DNA of 64,000 nucleotides from Sipunculus nudus (GCA_026874595.1 CM049313.1:72840659-72904658), one strand, 5' to 3'. Shown: positions 1 through 18,083, counted from the first letter of the stretch. Notes: generated by a model not told the origin, from the sequence alone. Translations and numbers: made by a program.

Positions 1-1486
1 GACTCTTCTGATCTATAGTCATGGTCCTTTGCTGTTGTCCGTCTTGCCAGACTGCTGTTAACAGGGCACATTTTGAAACCATTAGACCAACAAATCCAAA
101 ATTTGACATAGAGTTGGAAGTTCTCCTTACAAACCTGAAACATTGGTTTTGGTGACTTGGGTCACTACGACTTCATTTCTTCGAGAAATTAAGGAAAAAC
201 CTCTGTTTCCAGTAAAAATCTTTTATTACACTTCAGAAGTGCCCCCTGTGAAAGCTGCTTTTGTTATTCTATTCATATTTGATATAACAATTCCTGCATA
301 TATTTCCTATGTAATTGCCAGGAATAAGGTCAAAATTGCCTCAATTTTTATAGTTATGGACCCAAACATTATGAATTTGGCTAAAAATCAGGAAATATAT
401 ATTTACTCACTTAACAAGATGAAGAATTCAGTTTAAACATTATGTCATTTAAAAAATAATGAATTATAATTGTATGCATAATTTGACTTGATGTGAGGTT
501 ATCTCAGGATAAATAATGATTCAACTTACAATTCTGAATAATTTATATTTTCAGAATTTTTTTTTAATGCAAATTTATCAAATTTGTAAATTAAAAAAAT
601 TTGAATATGGTAAAAACTGTTCATGCAAAAAGTAGATCTGCTAAAAAGACTATTATTTTCCTTTATTACATCATTGAATGGTTTCATGCTACAATTTTTA
701 TGTATTACACAGTGCAGATGCAATGTTTATGCTCATTTAAAAATGGAAACTTTTTATTTTTACAACATTTTATTTCATTAATGAATAAAATCTGTACAAT
801 TATGCTTCAGCTCATTTCCATTATTCTATAAATTGTAGGGTTTGTATGTTCCCAGTGGATATATTTACATGCATTATACAATCTCTTAGTTGAAATACTG
901 AAACTTTTACAAATACATATTTGTAATCATAAGAGGCATCTGTATCTTTCATGTAGTCCATAAAAGTGCACAGTCAACACAACCACTAGGATTTTATACA
1001 GATATTCTCAGAATCAATTTTGGCTGAGTGCTGTGACCCACAGGTTCCCTATTTTTATTTAGGATGCACCCTTGCTATAAGAATACCATTTGAATATTAA
1101 CTTTTTTTGTCATTTTTTCTTATTCATTCATGGTGCATAGCATGACACTTTATCTCAGTTAAAAAACATCCATACCTGGAAGATGAAATTAAGTTGTTAA
1201 TGTTCACTGTGAAAAATATATGATATTCTCAGTTGTGTCAAGTATTAATTTCCTATGGTGAAAGCACTGCTATTTTATCATTCCAATTTATATGTTTCTT
1301 AGATAATATTACTCCAGTGAATTAATAATTTCTATGTTACCCTGTAAGGATTTAGATATATATATTTTGCATTGGTTTTATGTATTCACTGACAGGCATT
1401 TTGTGTATTAATGCCTGGTTGTTAATGGGAGGTTTCATTGAAATCCCCAGTGGTTTTCTGTTTGACTGATTAACTTGGTATTACAG
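1..1486. other. Intron of the NEDD4-like gene (upstream part)
   Basis: No exon is recognisable here. The stretch is AT-rich and ends in the acceptor TATTACAG at 1479-1486, directly before the first recognised HECT exon. Short open frames in this stretch show no family resemblance. Confidence 0.6.
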
Positions 1487-5269
<3,783 letters not shown>

Positions 5270-6862
5270 GCCAGGATGATGTCAGGCCTACAGGGGCTGA
5301 TAACCATCAATCTGGCACATGCTGATGGAGTTCCTGCCATTTCATTATGCACATAACTCACGGAGTACCAGTTTATATATACTTATATGTAGGGACAGGA
5401 AGCATAGCATCAGTAATCATTACTTCAGTCTCTTGTCATTTCTATATACAGTAGTGTTCTTCTCTTTCCTTCCCGTCTCTGTGATGGTTGTAAATGGTTT
5501 TGGTGTCTGTGGCTAACAGGATGTTCATGCATGTCTACACATTTCTCCACATCAGGTCTGTAGCCGTCAATCAAATTATCACCATACAGGGATCACACCA
5601 AAACCAAATAGTGTTCATATTATCTTCGGTATTGAAAACATGAGGCACATGATCCCTGAATAATTATTTCATGAGGCACGTGCTCCTTTAGGAGGGATTG
5701 TGTGAGGCACGTTCTCCTTTAAGGATTGTGGGAGGCACATGGTCCTTTAAGGATTGTGGGAGGCACATGCTCCTGAGAGGGATTGTGTGAGGCCCATGAT
5801 CCCTGATCAATGGCCATGTGAGGCCTACAATCCCTGATCAGTGGCCATGTAAGGCATTTGATCCCTGATTGGTGGCCATGCAAGGCATTTGATCCCTGAT
5901 CAGTGGCTTCATAAGGCATTTGATCCCTGATCAATGGCCATGTGAGGCATGCGATCCATGATCAGTAGCCATTTAAGGCATTTGATCCCTAATCAGTGGC
6001 CAAAACAGGTATGTGATCCCTGATAGGTGGCTGTATGAGGCATATGATCTGATCCCTAATTGGTGGTCATATGAGGCTCATGAGACGTATGATCCATGAC
6101 GAGTGGCTATATGAGGTTCATGAGGCATATGATCCCTGATGAGTGGCCTCATGAGGCATATGATCCCTGGTGAGATGCCTTATGAGGTTCATGAGGCATA
6201 TGATCCTTGATTAGTGACCATATGAGGCTCATGATTCATATGGTCCTTGATCTGTGGCCAAAGGAAGTATACGATCCTTGGGCATGATTGCATGAGGCAC
6301 ACGGTTACCAAATCAAGATAAAGTGACAGTCCATTAGATGAAAGGGGATAGGTGTTTACAGTATTCTGTTGGTGGTTTATTTTTCATGTCCTCACACAGG
6401 TTAAAAGATCCACATAATCTTTGGCATGGTGCATATATGGCAGGTATTGGGCTCTAGTCTGTGTGATTTTGTCTTGTCATTTTTCCTGTACCTTTATTAG
6501 ACTGTCTGTTCGTAGAAATACTTAAAGAAAACTTCACTAACGAATTACCAACAGTATTCTCAGAAAGTACCAGTTTCAGTGTCTCTCTCATGTTTTCTGA
6601 GTGATGGATTTTGAATCATTTAATGTTGTGGAGAATTGATTGATAGAACAAGTGATTTTATGGTTAGGTAGTGAAATGGAGAAACTCAGTTATATGATGC
6701 AATAATGTCTCCAGTCATTAGTCATAAAAAATGTCCCAACAGTGCAGTTTAAGAAGTGTAAGGTACCAAAAAGCACTTGTTTTATAATTTTGAATAAAGC
6801 ATGGTTGATCAATAATCCATATTTACCAGCAGATCTAGAGCTTATATTTATATATAAATAAA
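5270..6862 (+). other. Probable 3' UTR of the NEDD4-like gene
   Basis: Sequence follows the stop codon without another gene. Candidate poly(A) signals AATAAA occur at 6793-6798 and 6857-6862. The true cleavage site cannot be decided from sequence. The first ~490 bases are duplicated in inverted orientation near 41.0-41.46 kb. Confidence 0.4.
5640..6300 (+). repeat. Minisatellite, ~31-39 bp degenerate units
   Basis: Roughly eighteen imperfect units share the core AGGCAnATGATCCCTGA followed by a variable TCAGTGGCCATGTG-like half. Unit length drifts from ~31 to ~39 bp, and later units lose the second half. A shorter, far more homogeneous array of the same motif sits in the inverted copy at 40939-41100. 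Confidence 0.9.
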
Positions 6863-7914
6863 GTTTTCTAATAGAGATAAAAACTCTATTGATAATGTAT
6901 TATAGGACCAATCTTTTTATAAATGTAGTCACATTTGAATTATATATCAAATTTTGTCATTTAAAAATTGCCATATTAAAACCTGAGAAACAGCTGACAA
7001 ATACAGTGAAATTATGTTAAATATGTAGTCAGGTCACATACTTCAAAGAAATTTATTAGAAGTACATACCTGCCTCCCCTATTCCCTGGCATGAGACAAT
7101 CCATGAAGTAGTTTTGATGAGGTCTTTGTATTAAATAGGGTTGATAGCTCTGTATATGTGTCATCTTTTTTTTACTAACATACCTGTATAAACATATATT
7201 CAGATTGATTTAAAAGCACATTTACAGCTTAATGAGCTCTGTTAGTTTTGCTTTGCAGCCAGGTCTTTGTCCGATGTGTTTAATAACTTCATTTAAGGTA
7301 CAAGATTATCTTACATTAATAATTTCTGAGATGTTTAGATGATAGAAATCTTGAATGTGATGTGATATCATTTACAGGCGAAATCATCTGTAACCATGTA
7401 AGGTGAAATTACCTGTGGCTGAGAAATGCTGATCATTTTGTATGGGAAAACTGTAGACTCTTTCACTTCCTGTTTACAGATGCAAGGTTTTTTTTGTGAG
7501 GGTCTTTTTTTTCATAAACCCATTACTTAACTTTGTGATATTCAGCAGAGCATGTCAAAGACCCTGCCTTTCTTCTTTACCCTTACCCTCTGTCCTGCCC
7601 TTTTAACTGTTCACAAACATTCATCAGGTTATTATTTTTCACATTTTGAGTATACACTTATTACTAATTGTCAAAAATAACTTTGCAGCTAAACTCGATA
7701 CGTTTGTAACAAAAGGCAGCAGTTCGCTCAATACTGATGTTCATTTTACCATTTTTTATCAGTTGATGATAAAAGAAGTTTGATAAAGAATATCAAAGCA
7801 ATGCAAACAAACATCGAGAAGTTGCTCCTGAATTTTTATTCTGTTATACATCAGTAATCTGATCTTCAGTGATGTGTTCTCAAGAATGATAGTTTTTATT
7901 TTCTTATGAAATTC
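6863..7914. other. Non-coding, no gene seen
   Basis: AT-rich sequence with poly-T runs. No coding similarity or RNA gene was recognised. Confidence 0.5.
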
Positions 7915-8640
7915 AGGTCACACTGACCTGAAAGTCATCTGAGCCATAGCGATCACTCTTTGTCTGTCCTCCATCTGTCTGTCCATTAAAAGGGTACAAA
8001 TCGTTATCACTGGTTCTAGAAACTTCTAACTGAAAACCCATGGAGGTCCATATAAAATCTCCCTGGAAACCATGAATTGGGACACTGTGACCCATATCCT
8101 CCACACTATGGGGCTTGAAAGTACCCCCCCCCCCCCCTATAATTAAAAATTTGATACAAAAGCTCCAGTATCTAAATAATTAATGCATGGATTGGCATGA
8201 TCGTTTCCATGCATATTGATCCTGGACTTTTCTATCATTTCCTGAAATCTGGTGGTGCCACCTATATTTTTCCAGTATTTTTTCTAATCTTCTAACATGA
8301 CATTCAGGCAGTCCTCAGTAAATCTGCAAGGAAACCTGAAATAAGGCCTTGGTGACCTATATTCTGTAAACTATGGGCCAAGAGCATGATATTTAGAATT
8401 CTGAAAATGAGATGAGCACAAATTGTATCTGCTAGCCCTAGAATAGTCTAATGTAATATACAAGGAAGACAGGCAATCTAAATGGAAACCTGAAATTAGG
8501 TCATGTTGAACTATATCTTTAATGCTACCGACCAAAACACTGGGCAATCTCCATGAAAACTTGAAATAAGGTCATGGTGACCTTTATTACTGGCCAAAAA
8601 CATTTTAAGCAACATACAGTCAGACAGGACACAAAACATT
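7915..8640 (-). repeat. Dispersed repeat, copy 1 (minus orientation)
   Basis: On the minus strand this matches the repeat mosaic at 35.0-35.57 and 36.3-36.63 kb. Shared parts include the GGTGGTGCCACC core (8251-8262), the 'gatactggagcttttgtatc' block, a poly-G tract (C-run 8124-8137 on the + strand) and a terminal segment with ACAGACAGA-type sequence plus AGTGATCGCTATGGCTCAGA. The element has internal degenerate units; 'CCTGAAATAAGG'-like pieces recur near 8335, 8490 and 8560. Confidence 0.75.
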
Positions 8641-10924
8641 ACAGTTAGGCCTGGAATCTTCTGTCTTGACATGTAGGGATGTGCTTGGTCATTTTTAGCT
8701 CAGCTGACTGCATACAAAAAGGCTTGATTTCATGCAAATGGCTGGACATATAATCATAAATCTTTCTTCTTGTTGATTTTGAAGAAATTAATTTGCTACA
8801 GGTGAATGGGGTATAGTGTACAAAATGTGGCATTCAGATGATAAATTCCTTTTGTGAATGTCTTCCCAGTCAGCTGAGCGTCATGACCGGTTGGTCACTT
8901 GTTGAAGCTACAGTGATTGGGACTTTTCATTAGTAAAATTGTGAAGCATTGCATTTCGTTTTACCACAGTCAGGAAAGTATGTTATCTCATTTTCTTTTC
9001 GAAATAAGACTGCCTATTATACTTTCTATTTTTTTTTGTTAATACAAATAGTGAACATCTTTCTGGTCACACGTACATGTGGATATCTAAAGTTTAGTCA
9101 CTCTTCATAAATTGAAGGGTAAAGTATTGTGTAGGTATTGTGTGAGAACTAAAAGTTGACATAGCTTTATAATGGTACATTATTCTACTGTTGGTGCTCA
9201 TGATGGCTACTCTGTCAGTATTTCTTTACTTCATAACAGTTTGCTTCAAGATTCATCTCATAACAACTGCAATAGATAGTATTTTTGCATGTTTGTAGAA
9301 TTACACCTAAGTTTTCCTATCTTGAACTGCTTGTTTTTGTTTCCTTAAAAGATAAATGGACTAGAGGATTATGGGTATTAAGGAAAATAATCTTTATATA
9401 TCCATGGATAAACCCTTGAATGTTCTTTACATATTAGGTCAAGGAGTGTAGTTACAACTGAGTTCTGCCAATGTAGACGTTCTATGTTATTTGTGTAGTC
9501 AGAATTAAAATATCATTGCGTAAAGTTTATAATATCCATAATAATTCGGAGACTGTGACACATGGGTTAGGCATATCTTCATGTACTCCAATGTTTACGA
9601 ATATACATGTATAAGTAATAAATTTACCTTTTGTACACTCAAATCAAGTGGGGTAATACAAAATATGTTTTTATCAAGCCATCCTAGGTCTAATTGTTGG
9701 ACGGAACTCGTCCTTGATAGAGATTATAAATATTTTTGTTTACACTGTCTGTATGATAAATCTGATCAATGCTGAATACTCAAACAACTTTTAAAATAAC
9801 CTTTATTTTTCTATCAGCTAAAGTAAAATGACAGTTACAAATACTGATTATGAATTTACTTTTGAGATATCAGTTATATATCATCAACAGAGGCATTATA
9901 TACACTTTTGACGGTGGTTAGACTGTGTAAACCTAGAAGATACCAGACTATATAATAGCGTAATGTTGCCTCCGGACATTTGTTTATATCGGATTGGAGA
10001 CAGTTGTGTATGTGCAGGTGTATGAGTTGATATTTGTTTCAATATGGGATATATAGAATATTGACATATTAGGTAATGACCTTTCTTAAATTGGCAAAGT
10101 TATATGTAGATAATTTACACAGATATGTTATTAGAGACAAGTTGATGCTGACACAAGATGAGTATATGTGAAGAGAGAGTGGTAAAATATTTAATGTATG
10201 ATCCCTGTTAGGTCTGTTCACGTGATCGATCTGACAGAAAGACGTCGAATGGCATAAGATATTTTTTTTTAATTATAGTTAAGAATATGGAAATCAAGTT
10301 ATTACTGTGTGTATGTCCCAAGACTAAAAACAACAAAGTTGAAATAGGAGAAATGAATTAACCAGCTGCAGGTTGTATCAGCATAGCTCAGTGATTGGTG
10401 GATCTAGCACCAAGGTTGTCATAGAATGCTTTATCTCGTTCTCATGATTATTTATGGCAGACAGGAATAAGAAGTATGCGTGTGGTGATGAGTGTGTGTA
10501 TGTGTTATGTGTGTGTGGTATGGTCAGTGCTACACTAATAAGATAATGTGATAGAATGATAAGATGGTATCATTAATAAGATAAGTGTTTCAGTATTAAG
10601 ATGATTCCATTTCCTTCTAAATAGCATGATGTTTATATGAAAATAAAAGTGTAAGCGTTACATTCATCCGGTTTTAATTTCAGCATTGTGTGTGTTTACC
10701 GACTTAGAAGATGTACTCTGTTAACATTCACGGTTGAGTTAGATCTACGCACTGAATGACGCCTCGGTACATTCACGTACCTCATGAAAAATTCATGATT
10801 CTTGGAACAGTGATCACCAAAAACCATAAATTTAGTATGCCATAAAAACAAATTTTTCTTCGAATACTAGTTTATAATTGGGGGTTAACGGACGTATGTA
10901 TATATACGTATCTATATTGGTTCT

Positions 10925-10930
<6 letters not shown>
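8641..10930. other. Non-coding, no gene seen
   Basis: No coding similarity. Two short segments (8694-8710 and 8868-8885) carry the CAGCTGAGC/GCTCAGCTGA motif found at the ends of the dispersed repeat family, so this may be more repeat debris. Confidence 0.45.

Positions 10931-10977
<47 letters not shown>
10931..10977. repeat. (TA)n microsatellite
   Basis: Uninterrupted TA dinucleotide tract. Confidence 0.95.
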
Positions 10978-10978
<1 letters not shown>

Positions 10979-11916
10979 AAGCAGAGTAAGTGCAGTCATT
11001 CATAAAATAAGTGATCACGTGACACGGCTAGAGAGCCTGTCCGTGCGTATAATTATAGTAAATATGTCAGTTGTAGGATCAAGCCGACGTCATGGTTTAT
11101 ATTAATAAATGTAATTCATCATTGCATAATATGTTCGTTGCATCATTATCACATAGTCTGATTTATATGTACTGCTGTATACACATGCACCTGCACACCT
11201 TTCCACGTTATATGTATTATATAGGTAAACAATTTTCCTATTATTCTTGTAGAGTTTGTGTATATGAGGGCCAGTTACTGCCCAGAGCCAGTTACATGCA
11301 TATTAGGCGTATTATTCAGAACACAGTAGTTAAGTGTTTAAAATATGTCCGATTAAAACTATGATATGTAGGATGTTTTTGAGGTGTTATATATAAGCAT
11401 CCTTTTGCATATGGCCTTAAAACCGACAATGTTATTGAGAATGGGTTTCTTTGGATCTTAATAAAACGAGGAATGATTTGCTGATTCTGTAATTATTCTA
11501 GGAGCTTTAAATTTCATTTAAACATCTAAGCACCGACACAGGTATAAAATACATGTAAACCATAAAAAAATGTTTTGGTCGTTTTGATTCAGGCCCTCTC
11601 ATTTTATACATTTGTGCTTGTTTTATATGTAAATTACTGATTATTGACGAACTGCACTGTGAATTTTGTATAGGTGAGACTTCATGTCGAGGCATTTGCT
11701 TGTAATGGGTAACGCATGTATTTGCTATCGCTCTTAGATGATTTTATATCTGTGTGTGGTGTTAGAATCGAGTTTAGACACATTATAGGGTCATTTATTA
11801 TTTCATGTGATAGTTTTGATGCATTGATTACTCTGGACTCTAAGATGTGCATGTTCATTATGAAAATTTATTTACATGGCTCTCCCAAATGATGTCTTAA
11901 TCATGCTCCGCCTCCG

Positions 11917-12117
11917 TACAATCATGAATATTCATGTTGTAAATTGATTTCTGTCGCCCTCACATGATATCCTTTTGAATATTCAAAATCATTATCTGCC
12001 TGTAGCCTCGCCTTCATGCAGATTTGAATATTCATTCCATTTTATCATGTGGCCAATCCACAAAGCAAATGTGAACATTCATAACGTCTGTATTATAATG
12101 CAGATATGAATATTCAC
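11917..12117. repeat. Cluster of GAATATTC palindromes with ~35-51 bp spacing
   Basis: GAATATTC occurs at 11926, 11977, 12026 and 12108, with a variant GAACATTC at 12073. Most sit in the wider context ATGAATATTCAT. Flanking words such as 'cctcgcc' and 'catgcagat' partly recur, so this is probably a degenerate ~50-bp tandem repeat. GAAnnTTC also matches the heat-shock-element half-site pair; any regulatory role is inference. Confidence 0.6.
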
Positions 12118-12929
12118 ACCGTAACTGTATTCCTGTGGTCCTGTCCACACGGAACAGGTTCCTTATGACCCGTGTTGACATTTGATATCGATTTTAACTA
12201 TTCTATACAGTTTATAACTGTGTTAGTATGCTGTAATATGCGGGTTTTCGATTGAAGAAATAGTGTGTTATACATATGATTATTCTATCATACTCCCGTT
12301 TTTATATTTTTGCCTGTTATCAATGTTATAATAAATCTTATTTTGACAAACTGGCGAGGGCCTATTGTTTTGTATTTCACTTGGGTTAACTATTTCTCTG
12401 TCACTACAGTGTACTATAAACAATCGAAGCGACCTCTGGTACAGTGGTTGTAAGGAGACGTCCCGAGATGAGCTCATGCAGGGACTAAATAAAACTTAAC
12501 CGCGAAGTCCCGTCACTTAAAAATGCGTATTTATAGTGGCAGGAACCTAGGCACAACCTTTGATGGAGAAAATGACACCCTGGAGTTCTCTACCATTCCT
12601 TTTCGGTGCTGGATTAACATTTATAGCTAAATGTACGAACTCTTGGCACCGCATTAATAAATACTTAGTAATAGCTTTAGTGCCTATTCATAACTATTCG
12701 TTACACTACAGTTGCTTGTTGTGAAAATGAAATGACTATCAATAGCTTCAGGGGCATAAAAGAAGACTAACAAGCATTGAACCCGACCTTGAATTATCAG
12801 TGAATTATCCCGAATTTATTCATGCGATGCGAAATCTAGAATAGTAACTTTAAAATTAATACAAACATTAGAAATGAAACTTTTGGTGGTTGATCTTTAA
12901 CATCTGACGTAAAAAATTCAGCAACGTTT

Positions 12930-13110
12930 ATAACATCATCCGGGTAAGCTGCGTGAGTTCGCCCGCATAGTCCACGCAGAACACCTGCAGGAGGCACGTA
13001 GCGGCCGCAAGTCACAGGCAGTTAGCCCGCTTGAAAAAAGTAGTTTGGCCGTGGACTAGCCCTGAGCTCTCGTGCTCTCCCCTGACGGGAGAGCCCTAGC
13101 AAGAGGTGTT
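12930..13110. other. CpG-rich patch with a perfect 8-bp hairpin
   Basis: This stretch is markedly richer in CG than its surroundings. It contains GCTCTCCC (13074-13081) and its exact reverse complement GGGAGAGC (13087-13094) around a 5-base loop. It lies ~360 bp upstream of the helicase start, so it may be promoter sequence or a transposon end. Neither is proven. Confidence 0.4.
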
Positions 13111-13722
13111 TGAAAACTGGAGACATTCCAGTGGACAACAAAACTATGATATTTTGGCTGATAAAGTGTCACATGTAAGAAAACAATGATATTTAGTTCA
13201 TTTGGTAACGTAACATACCACATCGACACCGCTTTGACCCTCCAACAATCAATTCAGTGAGCGCTCTGTCTGAAGCGCTTTGGACATACATGTCTGGTGG
13301 GGACTTCCCTGGGTTATCCCCGGATAATACGTAATAAGCGTCATACGCGCCACGTAGTGTTAATGTATATTTGACTTGGCGTTTTGGGGGGCCGTCTCAC
13401 ATGCACCAACGTTTTTGAAGCGACCGGTTCATTTACATACAGTGACCCAACGACTAACTACAGATTACGAGCATGGAGAAAGGTGTTTGGGAAAGATGTT
13501 TAGGGAAGGTGTTCGAAAAACACAAGTTCACTTTCAGCGAATTGAAGGAAAAACAAGAACAGGTGATCAAATCGGCTCTTGAAAAGCAAAACACATTTGC
13601 TGTTTTGCCAACAGGGGTTGGAAAGAGTGAAACATTCGGCTTCCCGCCATTGCTGAAGGATGAGGTATATGTAACTGTCTAAATTATTTATTAAATATGA
13701 AATGTATTAAAGAATAATATAA

Positions 13723-13723
<1 letters not shown>

Positions 13724-13804
<81 letters not shown>
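13724..13804. repeat. (AT)n microsatellite in helicase intron 1
   Basis: Uninterrupted ~80-bp AT tract. Confidence 0.95.
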
Positions 13805-13808
<4 letters not shown>

Positions 13809-16800
13809 GTTGTTCAAGGGTCTCATCGCATTCAAATTAAGGCCTAATTACTGACTTTTTGATTAATTTACTCAAATGTAATGGTTATTAATTCATGGCC
13901 GCCATGTTGACCCCTACAATATATAATAAGGTCACACGGACCGTTTTACGAGGGAAATGATCATGTTTTGAAAATTAATGTAGTGAATCTTTTTTTTTTA
14001 TTTATTTTTTTTTTATTGTTTATGGCAAATGATAGTATGTAATTTTGTATAATATGCAATTTTGATCTTTGCTCACTTGCATCTAAATTTTAGTCTATTT
14101 ATATTTTAACAATTATTTTATGCAAGTCATTAATTTTCATGGCAACGGCTTGCTTGTAATAGCGTTTCAGAGCACATCACTGTGGAATTCACGCTTTTAG
14201 AAATAAACTATCATTGTTTTTTTTATTTATAAGTTCAAGAATGTGTTTATATATTTTAACTTTGAAATTCTAGTTTTAAGGAGAAAGTTCTTGATTCTCC
14301 ATTTAATGATGAATATTACTTACAGCCCCGGTTTTACGTTCAGCTGTGTTTCCATGTATGTCTATATATGCGTAAAACTCGATCTTTTGGTTTTTGTTAT
14401 TGGGGTTTTTTTTATGTATCCGTCAACGTTTGTGCGTATTATAAAAATAGTCGCAGAAGACCCCCCCCCCCTTCCACATTCTTTTCTTTTCTTTATAGAT
14501 GGATTCTTCAGTACGCCACATCTGTCTTGTGGTCACCCCTTTGAGATCATTAATGATTAATCAAGTCGAGCGCTGGAGGAAAGCTGGGGTTACATGTGCA
14601 GCAATTCTCCAGATGAGGGAGATGGACCCAAATGTTGTAACAGGTATTTAACAACTTGGACATCAGGCTATATTAGATTCAATAAACTATTTTACATTTA
14701 TTTATTTGGAAAATTTTACGACAGGTTTGAAATTTTAATATTTTTATCGATTTTCTTACACATGTTCCCTTTTTTCATACCTTCGTATGGTATTTAGTAT
14801 ACACTGTTTTCAAAAAATTGTCCGTGAAAAACAACGCACTATTATCGCCTTTGTTGTTCACTTTGAAGGCTTCACGTGGCGTCTTGTACAAAATCAGTGA
14901 TTGCTTATTAAATTATTGATTTTTCAAAATCTTTATAAACAACATACGGTTGTATCTTTTTGAGTAAGTTTGGTTAATTGTTGCAGGAATAAGAAAAGGT
15001 AAATACTCCTTAGTATTCACTTCCCGAGAAAGCATTCTGCAGGCACAGTGGAAAGACATGTTGCAGCAGCCAGCATTGAACACAGGATTATGCCTGGTTT
15101 GCTGTGACGAGGCGCACTGTATTCATGAATGGTAAGTATGACGTTTAAAAATTATATCAAGAAAGGTTTAAATATTTAATAATTTTTTTACATTAATTTT
15201 TTTTTTACCGAACTAGATCTATTTTCTCAAACTCATAAGGAATATTGCCCACAACCCATATTACATTATAAGGCCTAGTTCCAACGTTAACATTCACATA
15301 AGTTAAAACGGCTGTTTATTTATTCTTTTTCCCTAGATTGACTCAGTATTTTACCACATTCATTATTGGGGATGATTGGTCTATGATTCATGAATTTGGG
15401 GAGAGAGAGAGTTGGATATTCTGGTTTACATAGTATTGTAAACATAGTTTTCACATCCTTTCTGAAATGATATTTGTTTTATTTTAAAGGGGACTTGAAT
15501 TCAGAGAAGATTATAAGAGAGTGTATGAGCTGAGGAGTCTGGTGGACGTACCTTGGCTGTATCTGTCAGCCACCTGCACGGAAGAGATGTACGGTTCCAT
15601 ACTAAAGATGATGGGCCTGCTATCACCACAGGTGGATTTGATATCAGTGGCACCTGACCGACCAAATATCTTTCTAGAATTCGTCACGAATTTTACTGGT
15701 TTTAACGTGTTTTGGCTTTGGATAATAAAATTGGATGTAAATTGTTGTAAAAGCGTGCTGGAATAATTAGTGAAAATCATTAAAAAAGGTTAAACATGAG
15801 AGGACATGTATGAGTCATACATGTGTATTCTACATTTAAATGTCGACTTCTTCTGACAAATGTATAAAGTATATTAGCCCGTCTCATACCCGGTGTAACA
15901 CATCCAGCCTACATACAAATTTCTACTAAATTTTTAAAGACTAGTGTTTTTTATATCAGTCATTTCAGGATAATCTCGAAAGCTTGCAGATTGTATTTGA
16001 CGATATTTGTTCTATACTTTATATAAATATATATGTTTATATACATATGATTACAAAAACAGTCTCCATGGTGGCTAATAAAAATATTCCCCGCAATTAA
16101 AGTGACCTGAATCAGGTTTATATTAGTAGATGTATGTCTATGACTCATTATTAATTGTGAAGTTATCTTAATCTGAATGAATGTTAGGTTTTATGGTTCA
16201 GTTTCTTTAGAGAAGAGAATACTATTTTATTGTAATTTCAACTTTACAAGCAGACAACACAAACACACACACACACTCATATAAATATACAGTTCAATTG
16301 ATTTTCTCCAGGTGAGCCTAGCGAAGACCTTAAATGGCTGTTAAGGGAAGCACTTCAAGAACAGAATCAGATGAAGAAGACTATCGTTTACTGTTCTGAC
16401 CACTGGACCCAGTGAAGGGAAGGCGTATCTAGGGGATGACAGAGAGGACTTTGGAAACCATATAATAGGTATCCTTCGATTTTCTACACATAACTTTCAG
16501 TTTCGAGTGTTCACGTTCTCGAGGTTGCTGCATAATCTGAAATGGGAAATAAACTTGGCAGTTTCTGGTTTACTACTTGAAAAAATATTTTCCTGTGGTA
16601 AGTGTGTGTGTATATGTGGGGGAGGGGTGCTACTTTGAAATACATATATGTAGAAGATGAGATTGAAGCAGTTCATCGTAAACAATATTGTGTTAAAATT
16701 CTGAATTGTTTCCTTTCACATGAATGAATCACAGCGGCATAGGAAAAGAAATGGAAAGCCTTGTAATGAACAGTTTCCCGAAGGCAAATAGCAATTTGCG

Positions 16801-17887
16801 AGTCCTAATTGCTACAATTGCCTTTGGCCTAGTAGTGGACATTCCAGGAAATAAGACGAGTTGTGCATTACAACGCCAGTAAGACACCGCTCTCGTACCG
16901 GCAAGAAGTGGAAGGGTGTAGCAGAGACGGAATGCCTGGTCACGCATACGTATATCCCATCAAGACCAACAGCAGGTATTTTTGTGATAACTGAAAAATA
17001 TGTAGGTACACAGAATGTACGGATACTTTCAGATCTGTGCGCACCAGTATTATAATGAGTTATACTGATGACTCTTTTCGATGACCCTTGTGGCGTGCGT
17101 TGCACCTACACCCATTAATGGGGCAAAAGTGAAGGGGCTATATCATGTCAAGAATGACCTATATGGATGTTAAAACTTATAGTTATGTGCATAGCTGCTT
17201 ATGATTAGTATAAATGGCCGACTTGATGACGATCTACAATTATTGATACCCGTATTGGTATGCATATGGATTTCAACAGCCGTAACATTTTTGGTTAATA
17301 AAATGTATCGCTCCTTTAACTGAAGTCCAAAATTTCTTGAAAATGGTTTATTCCGTATCCATGATAGCATAACATATAATGCCATAAAAAGTTGAATACC
17401 AAGATGGGTTTAGTTTTATATTTTATATATACTAGCATCAGTATGGGACATACCCAACTTACACTGTAATTCACACGTTCCCTGTCACCTCATGTACTTC
17501 CATGAATGTAGAACAGAGGCACCTTATCAGCTGCTTATAGTGAAACAAGCTACATGTTGTCCAAGTAATCGTTTTGAGTTTTTCACATTGTATAAGAATA
17601 AAGGAACCTAACAAAGCGTTCACGTTAATAACACACCATCTCGCTTTGTTCTGGAATAAAAAATAATGATCATGATCCCTAGGTCCGTTATGTACGACAA
17701 ATTCTGTAAAAATATACAAACACATTTGCATGATTTCATAAAAAAGGCACAAGGAATTTCATATGCAGCATATGGGCATTATAACCATTACAAAGTATAT
17801 AATACAGTACAGAACTTCCAAAAAGAAACGTCCGGTTTAAAGTAAAAATATTACAGCTGAAATGATTCACGGTCTCAAACTATCATA

Positions 17888-18083
17888 ACTACTACCACAC
17901 TTGGTCTATGTGGATATATTTTACGCTTTAAAGCATGATATGTTGAACAGTTCGGATTCTAAGTAAATCTTCTGCCTTTACTAACTCAACTATTACCATA
18001 TTTGGTATATTCGGATATATTTTACGCTGTAAAAATTGATATAGCGTACAGTTCAGATTCCAAGTAAATGTTCTTCATTTACT
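17888..18083 (+). repeat. Tandem duplication, two ~97-bp units
   Basis: Both units share the order 'ggatatattttacgct', 'gttcrgattc' and 'aagtaaat'. The first runs 17888-17981, the second 17983-18083. They lie in the last intron region of the helicase remnant. Confidence 0.8.

Noticed and set aside
5719-5934. Open frame of 71 codons on the minus strand with repeating peptide
   Set aside because: It is the minisatellite read as protein; the unit length drifts and breaks the frame elsewhere.
16812-17105. 97-codon minus-strand frame
   Set aside because: It lies opposite the helicase motif V/VI region, whose + strand reading has clear family motifs.
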